Assembly: GCA_037974965.1 (NCBI GenBank)
Contig: JBBPFI010000002.1
Span: 1,302,001-1,366,000, forward strand
Reading direction: 5' to 3'
Length of the DNA: 64,000 bases
Source: Dacryopinax spathularia
Taxonomy: Eukaryota; Basidiomycota; Dacrymycetes; Dacrymycetales; Dacrymycetaceae
The notes under the pieces are model-generated. The model was not told the DNA's origin. It saw only the letters and a program-made list of their open reading frames with translations, and searched no databases. Both the position numbers and the translations under genes were made by a program. This document shows, piece by piece, positions 8,829 through 18,041 of the stretch. Numbering within the stretch: position 1 is the first letter of the stretch; every line of letters starts with the position of its first letter.

Positions 8829-11344
8829 CTACATCTTCTCCAGCGGCCTCAAGCCCAACAACCGCAGCCCAGCCCCCAGAACATCCCTAGCACAGATAAA
8901 CAGCCATAACCTCGCCTGCGCCAGTTCCTCCTCCTGACCCATGACGACCAGCGTCTCCCACGCGGCCGAAATCGCATGACTCAGCCTAAACACATACGTA
9001 ACGACACCCGACGGTTCATACGTCTTCAGTGCTGTGCGGACCACATCGGGGTACGCAGCGAGCAGGTAGACGATCGCCCGTGCTCCTGGTTCTTGCAGGA
9101 GGTCGGTGTTGATCTTGCTTGTGTCGCTCGGCAGGGTGAGCCCGACTTCGCTCGTTTTCCGCTGGACGGAGCAGAGCCGCGTGTGGGCGTATTGAAGGTA
9201 GGGGCCGGTGTCGCCTTCGAAGGAGAGCATGCGGGCCCAGTTGAACGTATAGTTGTTGATTCTGTGCTTTTCGTCAGCAAATGGGTACTTAGGTGGGATG
9301 GTCGGGGGAAGGGGGGACGAACCGCTTCGCCGCCATATCCTGGATCTTGACCGCGCTCATCCCGATCTCATCCGCCGTCTTCTCAGGATTATCGACATTC
9401 GCGTACTTGGCTTCGTTCTTCTTCATCTGCTCATGCATGACCTCCTGGGCCTCATTCAAGATCTGGTCGAGTGAGACGGCCGTCCCCTTGCGGGAGGACA
9501 TGCCGAGTACGGAGCCGAAGTTGACGTGCTCGAGCTGTTTGGCCCAGGGGAGGTCCATCAGTTCGAGGACTTTGAAGAATTGCGCGAAGTGGAGGTCTTG
9601 AGGTGCACCGGCGACGTAGAGCATCTTGTCGAAATGGTATTTCTCGTGTCGCTCTATGGCGCCGGCGATATCTCGCGTGATGTATAGAGATGATCCATCT
9701 GGGCATCGTTAGGATAAGTAGCAAAGGTGAGATGGCGTGCTGACCTTTCTTTTGCAGAACCGTGCTGCCCAGCTTCCACTTCTCGAGATTGACGACCTTG
9801 GCGCCCTGCTTCCCCTCCTCTACAATCCCCATCGCCTCCATCTTCGCCACCGCATCCTGCATCGCACTCCGACTCACCGTGCTCTCCCCGCCATAAATAT
9901 CAAAGCTGACATTCAGCCGCTCATAGCTCTGCTTATACCTCTCCAACGAGAAATCCCGGAATCGCTTCCATTGCGCGACGGCGGAGGGGTCGCCATCTTC
10001 CATTCGCTTGAAGAATTCGCGCGCGGCGTCGTTCACTGTTGTCGCCATCTCTTCTTTGAACCATGTGAACTGGGCAGTGGCGGCAGGGTCGGAAGCCTCG
10101 ACGCGGGCGAAGAATGCTTGGGCTTCGGCCAGCAGGGAAGAGTCATCCTGCGGCTCGGCAGAATCGTGCGCGGCCTCCTTGAGCTGCTTCCATTGCCCCA
10201 AGGCAGCCTCGTCCTCATTCGCCAACCGCTCGAAGAACTCGATCGAGCTCTTCTCGCCATCATCGTGCCTCTTGAACAGCTCCAGCGCCCTCTCCAACAC
10301 ACTCTGAAACTCCCTCCACTGCTCAATCGCCACCTTCTCACCCGCTTCCATGCGCTTCAGGAAATCCTTCGCCTCAGCCTTGACGAGCTTGTCCGTCTCT
10401 GCTTTTGCAGCCCGCTCAAGCTCGGCCTTGTCAACCTCCGGTTCAGCCGCCCCGGCCTTGCCCTTCTTCCCCTTAGCCGGCTCGACCTTAATAGGCTTCG
10501 GCTTGACAGACCTCGCATCCCTATTGATCTTAACGTATACTTCGTACAGATGGTGAATGGCGTCCGTCTTCAGGGCTTCTTCCGACCCATAGCGCTCAAA
10601 CCCGACTGCGACCAGGCCGAACTGCTTGCCCCAGTCGCCGAGGTAGTTGATGGTGAGGACGTCCCAGCCCGTGGCGCGGTGGACGTTGACGAGGAAGGCG
10701 CCTATGATCGTTGATCGGAGGTGGCCGACATGGAACTCTTTTGCGATATTCGGGGATGAGTACTCTGCCACGAGGGATTAGCATGCAAGCTGGAAACATT
10801 GTTGGGCACGAGAGGGTGAATGCGCACCAATGATAACCTTCTTCCCCTTCCCATCCTCGTTACACCCATACTCCGGTTTCCCACTCGCCGAGTTATACGT
10901 CAACTCGTGTATCTGCGTCAACACCTTCCTCACCAGCGTCCCCGTCTTCACATTAAACGACACGAACGTCTTGTCCGCAACCGCGCTCTCGACCCACTCA
11001 TCCGCAACAAACTCAGCCTCGACCTTCTTAGCCCATTCGTCCGGCTTTCCCCCGAGGCGGAAGCGCGGGATGGCGACTGTGAAGTCCGAGTCTTTTTTGC
11101 CGACGTCGACGCCTTCGTAGGCCTTTTCGAAGGGGATGTTAAGGGGACCGGTGAGCTTGGAGGCGATTGCTAGGCGGAAGGCGTCGAGCACGCATTTTTG
11201 GGGGTCGCAGCCCCGGATTTGGGTGGCGTAGGAGGCGAGGTGGGCGGGTAAGGTGGTCGCCATCTTTCGGTGGGAAAGGAAGAGTGGGGTGGTCTGGCGG
11301 GGAAAAGCACAGGGGCGACGGTTGAGGAGAAAGCGATATGCCAC
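8829..11344 (-). CDS. Arginyl-tRNA synthetase
   Basis: Minus-strand exons 11344-10828, 10764-9745, 9698-9323 and 9261-8829 give 781 residues. This class I enzyme charges tRNA-Arg. The HIGH motif is HVGHLRS (about 184-190) and the KMSKS equivalent is MSSRKG (about 579-584). The C-terminal helical anticodon-binding domain ends in the usual RP...M form. The protein is much longer than the roughly 600 residues usual in yeasts, because the helix-loop that normally occurs once as FFKRMEDGD...W appears about four times (residues 301-443), after a Lys/Glu-rich linker. The first 27 residues are basic with no acidic residue and look like a mitochondrial presequence. A second ATG at 11263 starts MATTLPAHL, so one gene may supply both compartments. 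A TGACTCG site lies upstream. Confidence 0.95.
9953..10381 (-). repeat. Fourfold degenerate internal repeat in ArgRS
   Basis: Four successive segments share the pattern A-x-x-F-F-x-R-x-E-x-G/D...W-x-x-F/L: one around [11 protein letters not shown], one around [11 protein letters not shown], one around [11 protein letters not shown] and the canonical one at [11 protein letters not shown]. Each spans about 32-42 residues with a conserved Trp (or Phe-Thr-Trp) about 13 residues downstream. Other ArgRS that I recall carry a single copy. The units have diverged at protein level, so the expansion is not recent. It inserts into the catalytic half, between the HIGH motif and the KMSKS-like loop. Confidence 0.75.
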
Positions 11345-11886
11345 CTTGTAAGGGTGTTAGATGACCGTTATAGTGAATACGGTCTAGGGGGCAAGTAAGT
11401 TGATGTTAAGTGTGCAGGATGTTCACGTCGAGTCAGGGATAACAGCTTCAATTTGGCAACCAAAGGAACCCGCGATATTTTGTGACCGACCGCCAAACGG
11501 AATCAATTCGAAGCGCGTCGTACCTCGCTGTGTGGTCGAGATCAATGGACTTTACGCGTATGAAGCTATTAACTAACGTGAAGGTCTATCGCTCGGCGGA
11601 ACAGCCTCTAAGTCGATTATGTATACAGATCTTAGAAGTAGTTTTGAACTTGGCTTTTGTTCTTCATGTCCAGAAGCAGGAAGTCCGCCAGCACAGCCGC
11701 CAACAATGAGAATGTGATAACCAACCCCCCACATAAGGGACCCGAATGCGTATCATTCCCGACCCACCAGCCCACCTTCAGGAAGCACGATAAGTACCTA
11801 CATATAAGTACCATGGCTGATACGCATTCTCGCTCCACCAGCTGTGCTGGCTTGAACCACAACCACCACCTCGTCCTGTCTGCAAG
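11345..11886. promoter_or_regulatory. Divergent promoter, ArgRS and PuuE-like deacetylase
   Basis: This 542 bp gap separates two genes transcribed away from each other. It contains TGACTCG on the minus strand (11429-11435), about 85 bp upstream of the ArgRS start codon. That matches the core half of the Gcn4/CpcA response element used for amino-acid starvation control. No other gene is evident. Assignment of the site to ArgRS is inferred from distance. Confidence 0.4.
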
Positions 11887-12986
11887 ATGGCGAACAAGTG
11901 AGTGACACTACGCTCTGGAGCAAGGCCCGGGGCGAACGGTGCTGAAGATACATATGTAGGAACTCGACCACCTACCCCCCACGCGACCTCATAGGCTACG
12001 GCCCCTCCCCTCCCACCCCCCTCTGGCCGCAAAACGCGAAAATCGCAATCTCCCTCGTAATAAACTACGAAGAAGGCTCCGAGTCCACCCCCCTCTCGGG
12101 CGACTCGCGCACCGAAGTGCTAGGCAGCGAGCTCGGCCCGGGCGTAAGGCCGTTTGAAGGTGGTGAGAGGGATGTGAATATGGAGAGTCTTTATGAGTAT
12201 GGCTCGCGCGCGGGGGTGTGGAGGATCTTTAGGCTGCTGGAGGAGTTTGGGGTTAGGGGGACGGTGTATGCTGTTGGGCAGGCTATGCTCTTGAACCCCC
12301 TTGTGGGGCAAGCGATCAAGGAAAAAGGGCATGAGGCAGCGAGTCATGGCTGGCGCTGGGTAGACCGCAGTTCCTGGACGAGGGAGGAAGAGAAGGAGTT
12401 TGCGAAGAAGGCGATTAGGGCGATAAAGGATACGGCGGGAAAGGAACCGAGGGGGTGGTATTACGGCAATGTGTCGGCTCGCTCGGGTGAGAGGGCGAGA
12501 GCATTGATCGCGGAGGTGTATAGGGAGGAAGGGTTGGAGCTGAAGTATTATTCGGATAGCTATGCGGATGATCTGCCTTACTGGGTGCCTATGCCTGGTG
12601 GGGACGTTAGTGAGGGGCTGTTGATCATCCCTTGTACGTTCTCTCTTCTGCCAGGGTGGTTGGCGGTCCTTGGCTGAGTGAGTTGGACAGATACGTTGGA
12701 CAACAACGACTACCGCGAAGCGCGCTATAACGGCTTCCAGTCCCCCTCCGCCTTCGCCGACTACCTCATAACAGCCTTCGACGAGCTGTACGCCGAGGGC
12801 GTCGCCGGTGCGCCAAAGATGATGTCCATCGGGTTGCATTGTCGGCTTGTTGGCAGGCCGGGCAGGATTGGGGGGTTGAGGAAGTTTTTGAGGCATGCGA
12901 CGGCGAGGGAGGGCGTGTGGTTTGCGACGAGGGAGGAGATTGCGGATCATTGGAGGGAGAGGTTTCCGTATATGCCGGCTGCTTGA
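11887..12986 (+). CDS. PuuE-like polysaccharide deacetylase family protein (allantoinase type)
   Basis: Exons 11887-11897, 11960-12633 and 12691-12986 encode 326 residues; the first coding exon is only 11 nt. The fold is the NodB-type deacetylase. Visible landmarks are the N-terminal strand with the NYEEGSE acidic cluster, EASHGWRW, the PYTLDNNDYR loop split by the second intron, and the late MMSIGLHCRLVGRPGR segment. That last segment is characteristic of the PuuE branch, described as cofactor-independent allantoinases. The likely reaction is hydrolysis of a cyclic amide such as allantoin in purine breakdown, although related fungal proteins act on other amides. No signal peptide is visible, which fits a cytosolic enzyme rather than a chitin deacetylase. 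Confidence 0.85.
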
Positions 12987-13170
12987 GCGGGTTGGGCTAA
13001 TCGGGAACTTGACAATGGGTCGTACGTGTAGCTCTGTAACTTCAAAGAAGTGGAAGTCATGATGTCATAAATGTTCACATTCCGGAATATATTGCATGGG
13101 TGTAAGATGTAGATATCATTGCAAAGGACCGCAAGAGACCAAATTGCCCAACTGCACGTATCGCGCGCGC

Positions 13171-14643
13171 TCACCACTTCCTCCCATTCACCCCCTCCAG
13201 CAACCTCACCCTCCCATCACTCGAGTCCATACTAGTCTCGTCATCCGCATCGAGCTCCTCGATCCTCGGCCCACCCATCTCATATGCCTGCGGCTGCGAA
13301 GGCTGGATAGGCGGGAAGGGGAAGGGTGCGGAGGGGGGTACGAACTGGAAGTTTGGTTGATGTGATGGTTGGATGGACGGGGGCTGTACGTGTTGCGAGG
13401 ACTCGGGATGGTGTTGTGCGGGAGGAGGTGCGGGAAAGGGCTTGAAGTTTGCTGCGATTAGGATTACGGCTGTCGCTGTTAGGAACATTGCCTACGGATT
13501 GGGTCAGGATACACAAGAGTGGGAAGAAGAGGTAGCGCGCACCACCATCCTCCAACTCACGTTGCTCGCAAACTCGTCCAGCACCTCCGCGAGCACCTGG
13601 GCAATAACCTTCGTATACCCCAGACTCCTCGTATCCCTCCTAATACAGCTCTCCCACTGCAAACACTGCAGCTTCAGCTCCGGCCCGACGAGGTCAGAAT
13701 CACAGTGGTTCCTGATCCGCTTATCGATACATTCCTGCACCTCGATGCTGTACTCCCTGTTGTGGTGCTCGATCCTGCTGCCGACGTCGCGGAAGACGAA
13801 GTAGAGGAGGGCGGAGAGGGAGAGGAGGGAGAAGAGGAGGAGGAGGGAGTTGAAAACTGCGCGGCACCAGGCCCAGACTTTGCTCGCGTAGTCGACTTCC
13901 ACGAGCGGTGCCGGGTTATGGGCGGGGATGGGGTAGGGCCAGAAGATTTGCTGCGTGAGGGAGTGCTGCACCGTGCCGGCACCGTGGATATGGTCGCCGT
14001 GCGTCAGAGCTTGTTGTCGTCGCTTCTTCATCACTCGCTTGTACCCACCCAGCGCAACTTCCCGCCCTTTAACCTGAACCTCATCCACCTCTAGCTCAGC
14101 GCTGATCTCCTCCGCCGCGGGAACGGGCGAAATCCTGCCCTTGCTCTTCGTCCGCTTCCTTTCCGTTCTCTCCACCGCCTTGACCGCAGCAGCAGCAGCA
14201 GGAGCCTCCTTCTCAGTCTCCTCACCCTCCGTGACACTCGTCATCTCCACATCCTTCACTTCCTCCACGGGCGTAGCAGCACCAGGATGGAAGCTCACCC
14301 TATCGGTATCGAACAGCCAAGGAGCACTTGCCACTTCCGCAGGCGGCTGGGGGGTGAACGGCGCAGGATAGGCCGGGGTAGGTCGGGGAGGGAAGATGGG
14401 TTCTCTCGGCGTGGGGTCGATATGCGGTCCTACACACACACACACTTTAGCCTGTAAAGTCAGAGTACAGGGGAAGGAGAACGTACGTTTCCGAGGCGGC
14501 GACTCCGTTTCCCCTTGGAAGTAACTCGGCCTGTCAATGTCCATCGGCGCAGAGGTGTCGCGTTCCTCATACGTCGCTCGATGCGCGCTGCCGAATAGAG
14601 TGGAGGACGCGAATCCCTGTCGGGATGTCCGTTCGTAGTCCAT
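13171..14643 (-). CDS. BRL1: Brl1/Brr6-type nuclear envelope protein
   Basis: Minus-strand exons 14643-14487, 14429-13561 and 13491-13171 encode 448 residues. After a disordered N-terminal half comes a membrane segment (about 244-265), then a lumenal stretch with four cysteines at about 286, 295, 308 and 314 in the C...NHC...QCLQWESC arrangement, then a second membrane segment starting near 343. Four conserved cysteines between two membrane spans define the Brr6-like disulfide domain. Yeast Brl1 and Brr6 sit in the nuclear envelope and endoplasmic reticulum and assist nuclear pore assembly and lipid homeostasis. The C-terminal tail is Pro/Gln-rich then acidic. Sequence alone cannot separate the Brl1 and Brr6 paralogues; many fungi have one protein. 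Confidence 0.85.
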
Positions 14644-15102
14644 TGATATGTATGATAATGCAGAAGGGTATAGACTATGCAAGATGGGTAGCACGGTGCA
14701 TGTACTGTGGGATGCGGAGGGGATGATGGGGGATGGATGGTTTGGTGTGGTGGATGTTCAGGGAACGCGGTGGATTGCTTGAACGCGCGGGTGCTGTCTC
14801 ACGTGCAGCTGATATTTTACTACGTCGAACTACACGTCGACAGACATTACTTATTTCTAGTCTCGCACATCCTTTGAAAGCTGCTCTGTAACGCCAGAAG
14901 GCCGTACGGAGGATGCCGCGAAATGGGTTTGAGGGGAATTAACGGCCGTTGTCGAGTTTTCAGCTAGCAGTGTCGGGCCGCGCGTGAAAATTGATCGCGT
15001 CGGTATTATCAGCTCGTACGAAAACGTAGACTACAGGAAAAACCAAAGAAGTAGCGAAGTTGTAATCAAGCTGATGCCTTCGGCTTGGGCTGCGCCAGAT
15101 AG
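14644..15102. other. Intergenic: BRL1 promoter and BUB3 3' region
   Basis: The 459 bp lie between two minus-strand genes. The part next to 14643 should be the BRL1 promoter and leader; the part next to 15102 is BUB3 3' sequence. I see no other gene. Confidence 0.5.
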
Positions 15103-16293
15103 TCAGTTAATTCCCTTTTCAACAATCAATATAACAGGCCGCACCTTCGCCTCATCCCCGCTCATCCTCACAAACACACTAGCATTCACCGGCCTATCCC
15201 CCTCCTCCAGCCCATCCCCGCACCCAACCGCAATCCTCTCTCCACCGCGACTAACCGCAATAGCCTGCACAGCCGCCCTAAACTTGGGAATCTGCTTGAT
15301 CCGCTTTCTGGTCCCAATGTCCCAGATGCTAACGGTTGCGTCTGACCCGCCGGAGAGGAGGGTGTTGTATGTCGGGTGGAAGGCGAGCGCATTGACGGGG
15401 AAGATGTTCTCTACGCCGTCGATGGTCGTGCGGTGGCATTTGAAGGCGTATTTGCGCGATTGGCCGGTCTCGGAGTGGTCGTAGTAGTCGATGGCGATGC
15501 GTCCTTCTACCGAGGAGCTCGCGAAGCCTATCATGCCACGCCACCAATAATTAGCAAACTCGTATGCGAGAGGAGGCAAGGGAGAGAGCGAGAGAGAGAT
15601 GGACGCACCCTCGCCATCCATCATACACGCCACCTTCCTAATCTGATACTTCAAGCTCGACTCCCTGACCTGCGCAGGCTCCTTATGCCCCGTCCTCTCC
15701 CTCAGCATCCTCAAATCCCACACCCTCACATGTCGCCCCGCCATACCCACCACAAGCCGCTCCTTGTCCGCGTCCATCGTATATACTCTTTCCGGGTGAG
15801 AAGCAGCCAGGATCTGCGGATTGGGAGAGCGCACGTCCCATGCTCGGACTGTGGCGTCCCATGAGCCGGAGAGGAGGTAGTTGTACGTCTGGGAATAGAC
15901 GAGCGAGCGGGCGGCACTTTGGTGCGTGCCGAGCGTTTGGAGGGTTCCCTTCTCGACGTCCACACTTGCGTTCTCTCATCAACAACGCATCCGACCGACA
16001 TGATGTAATGAGGGGACTCACACCCGCACACCACCGTCCAAGCTTGCGCTATATGCCCTCCCCGGCTCGGGGTAAACAATGTCCAAAACAGGCGCCCGAT
16101 GTTGGACCGAAATAAGCTGGTCGTCCTTCGTCACGTCGTACAACCTCACGGACTGCCCCACCCTGTCAGATACTCTGGAGCTGAGATGGGAGAGGGAAAG
16201 GGAGGGGACGTACGCCATCCCAGGAGGAGACCAGTAGGTGATCAGGGGTTGCTGGGGAGAAATGGAGGGAGGAGACCATGTCCACTGGGGCAT
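15103..16293 (-). CDS. BUB3: Spindle-checkpoint WD40 protein Bub3
   Basis: Minus-strand exons 16293-16214, 16162-16022, 15964-15609 and 15527-15103 encode 333 residues, the usual length. WD-repeat blades are visible. Diagnostic Bub3 segments are SVRLYDV, SGSWDATVRAWD, RVYTMD followed by RLVVGMAGRHVRVWDLR, RESSLKYQ, SSVEGRIAIDYYD, KYAFKCHR and LLSGGSDATVSIWD. The KYAFKCHR stretch and the double RESSLKYQ/SSVEGR pattern separate Bub3 from its relative Rae1/Gle2. Bub3 binds phosphorylated MELT motifs of Knl1/Spc105 and recruits Bub1 and Mad3 at unattached kinetochores. The last blade is short on canonical residues, as is common. It shares a divergent promoter with the F-box-type gene. Confidence 0.93.
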
Positions 16294-16621
16294 TGTCCAG
16301 CTCTACTTCGACTGCCACCGCACATTCTCAGCCTGATTATATCCCTCGAAAAGTGGGATGCACACCTTGGTCCGACATCTTGCGTGGTGGTGGTTTGGTT
16401 GAGATGTACTAGAGAAGAAAAGGAGAAGTGAAGATGTTGGTGGAGATGGTCGTCGGTTGTTGTGCTCTCAAAGCGATCCCTTCGACGCGTATCGGAGATA
16501 ATCAAAATACGCGCTTCCCCTAAAGCCGACCAAGCATATCATCAATCACGGCCAGCATTCCACTCCTCCATCTAATCTCAGCAGTGTCTGGCGTACAACA
16601 TGCGCTCCTACACCCCAACTC
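16294..16621. promoter_or_regulatory. Divergent promoter, BUB3 and F-box-type gene
   Basis: The 328 bp separate oppositely transcribed genes and contain no reading frame of note. No regulatory motif is recognised with confidence. Confidence 0.4.
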
Positions 16622-17632
16622 ATGTCCGCTGAACGCCCTTCCAGTAGGGCGCTGACGCTTCCTACCGAACTCTGGCTCCTGATCCTCGACCCCCTCATCA
16701 ACCCTCAACAAGCACTCTCAGCCCCTCAACCCTCCGATGTCCAGCACGCTCTGCATGCGGTCAGCCTAACAAGCAGACAACTGCACGCCGTCGCTTCTCC
16801 CTACCTATATGACTGTCTCCACATCCAGTCCACCGCTCAGCTCGAGCATCTCGTAGCCCACTCCTTTCCCGCTCGTGAAAGGCGAGTGAGGACGCTCATC
16901 TACTCCGGTGCTCTACGCGGCTTGCCCCTCCAGAACCTCGACACTCTACTGGCCCATGTCGCCCCTACACTAGAGCGCCTCTTCCTCAACCTCTCGCTCG
17001 GCATGCCCCTAGCGACATACAACAACCCCCTCCTCTCCCTTCGCCCTACCCTCCAGCTCGCCACCAACCTGAGAGAATTCGGCAGTTTCTCAACTGCGAG
17101 CGATGAGATCGTCTTCCCCCTCCGCCGCCAACTACGACGCGTGTTACAAGCCCCGCCGGAGATGTACGTCTGGCCCCGGCTGGAGAGGCTGGCACTAGTG
17201 AGCCTGAACATGGGCTCTGCTCTCCTTCTCGCTCAGGTCTTGCCCGCGCTCAAGAGTGTGGTACTCCCCGCCCAAGCACTGGAAGAGAACTTCATCTTCC
17301 GTCTTCACCAGATCCTCGCCTCCCTCCCTCTCCCCCCCTCACCTGAGGAGAGGAAGGATCTGGTATGGGTGAGGCACAAAGACGACATGGACGAAGGGGA
17401 CGCATCGGGCGCGTGGTTCTTGTTCCATTTCTTGCCGGTTGTTGAGCTGCTGGCGGAGAGGTATGGGGAGAGGGTGAGGGTTTGGCTTGTTCATGCTGAT
17501 GTGGGCAGGGGTGCGTTGGGGAGGTGGATGATGGGCGAGATGCTAGCGGGAAAAGCCTGGGCCGATATGGGCGTTCAACTTGGGCAGGAGGGAGCGAGGG
17601 CCGGGGGCAAGCTGCAGGAGCGCGTGCAATAA
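16622..17632 (+). CDS. F-box-like protein
   Basis: This is a single uninterrupted frame of 336 residues. The N terminus (about 9-65) has the F-box pattern: LTLPTELWLLILDPL, then a Ser/Thr-rich stretch with LTSRQLHAVASPYLYDCLHI. That layout is typical of fungal F-box proteins, which carry substrates to SCF ubiquitin ligases through Skp1. The rest is Leu-rich and weakly repetitive but without clear leucine-rich repeats. The substrate is unknown. It converges on the small acidic gene with only 64 bp between stop codons. Confidence 0.7.
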   Translation: MSAERPSSRALTLPTELWLLILDPLINPQQALSAPQPSDVQHALHAVSLTSRQLHAVASPYLYDCLHIQSTAQLEHLVAHSFPARERRVRTLIYSGALRGLPLQNLDTLLAHVAPTLERLFLNLSLGMPLATYNNPLLSLRPTLQLATNLREFGSFSTASDEIVFPLRRQLRRVLQAPPEMYVWPRLERLALVSLNMGSALLLAQVLPALKSVVLPAQALEENFIFRLHQILASLPLPPSPEERKDLVWVRHKDDMDEGDASGAWFLFHFLPVVELLAERYGERVRVWLVHADVGRGALGRWMMGEMLAGKAWADMGVQLGQEGARAGGKLQERVQ

Positions 17633-17696
17633 TGGACGACGGTCTTTGAATTGAAGTATGCGGGACGGTCTAACGGTACACAGTAGCCTCTAACCA

Positions 17697-18041
17697 TCAA
17701 ACGGCAATCTCCTCCTCCGCCGGCACCTCCTCAACACCCTCCTCCTTTCCAGGCTTGTAATCCGGGTCTTCCTCCCTCGGCTCGGGGCCACTGTCGCGCA
17801 GCATCAGCAAGCCGGTGGAGAAGGGGATAAAGAGGTAGCGTACCCATCTGCAACTGTGGCGGCGGTGGAGGGCTCGCCGTCGATCGCTGCTCCTGCGCCG
17901 ACGATCTGCTCTTTGCCGGTGTCGCGGACGTGGGTGTTGAATACGCCGGGCTCGGTCTCTTGCGCGCGGTCGGTGACTTTGGACTGTGTCGTCTGTTAGA
18001 AAACTGGCCATCGCTTGTTATAGGAAAGAGAGGCGTACCAT
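17697..18041 (-). CDS. Small acidic protein, 81 aa
   Basis: Not recognised. Minus-strand exons 18041-18039, 17992-17844 and 17790-17697 join in phase to 81 residues. The first coding exon consists of the start codon alone, followed at once by a gtacgc donor. Introns are 46 and 53 bp. The product begins MTTQSKVTDRAQE, is hydrophilic, has no membrane segment, and ends in a Glu/Pro-rich tail (PGKEEGVEEVPAEEEIAV). Two canonical introns that keep frame and a continuous open product argue for a real gene despite its size. It may be an intrinsically disordered protein. Confidence 0.6.

Noticed and set aside
9737-10714. 325-codon plus-strand frame
   Set aside because: It is the antisense shadow of the GC-rich ArgRS repeat region; ArgRS is certain.
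13519-14094. 191-codon plus-strand frame
   Set aside because: It is antisense to the conserved cysteine domain of the Brl1/Brr6 gene.
15103-16293. Rae1/Gle2 instead of Bub3
   Set aside because: The KYAFKCHR, RESSLKYQ and VVGMAGRHVRVWDLR segments are Bub3 forms, and length and blade order also fit Bub3.
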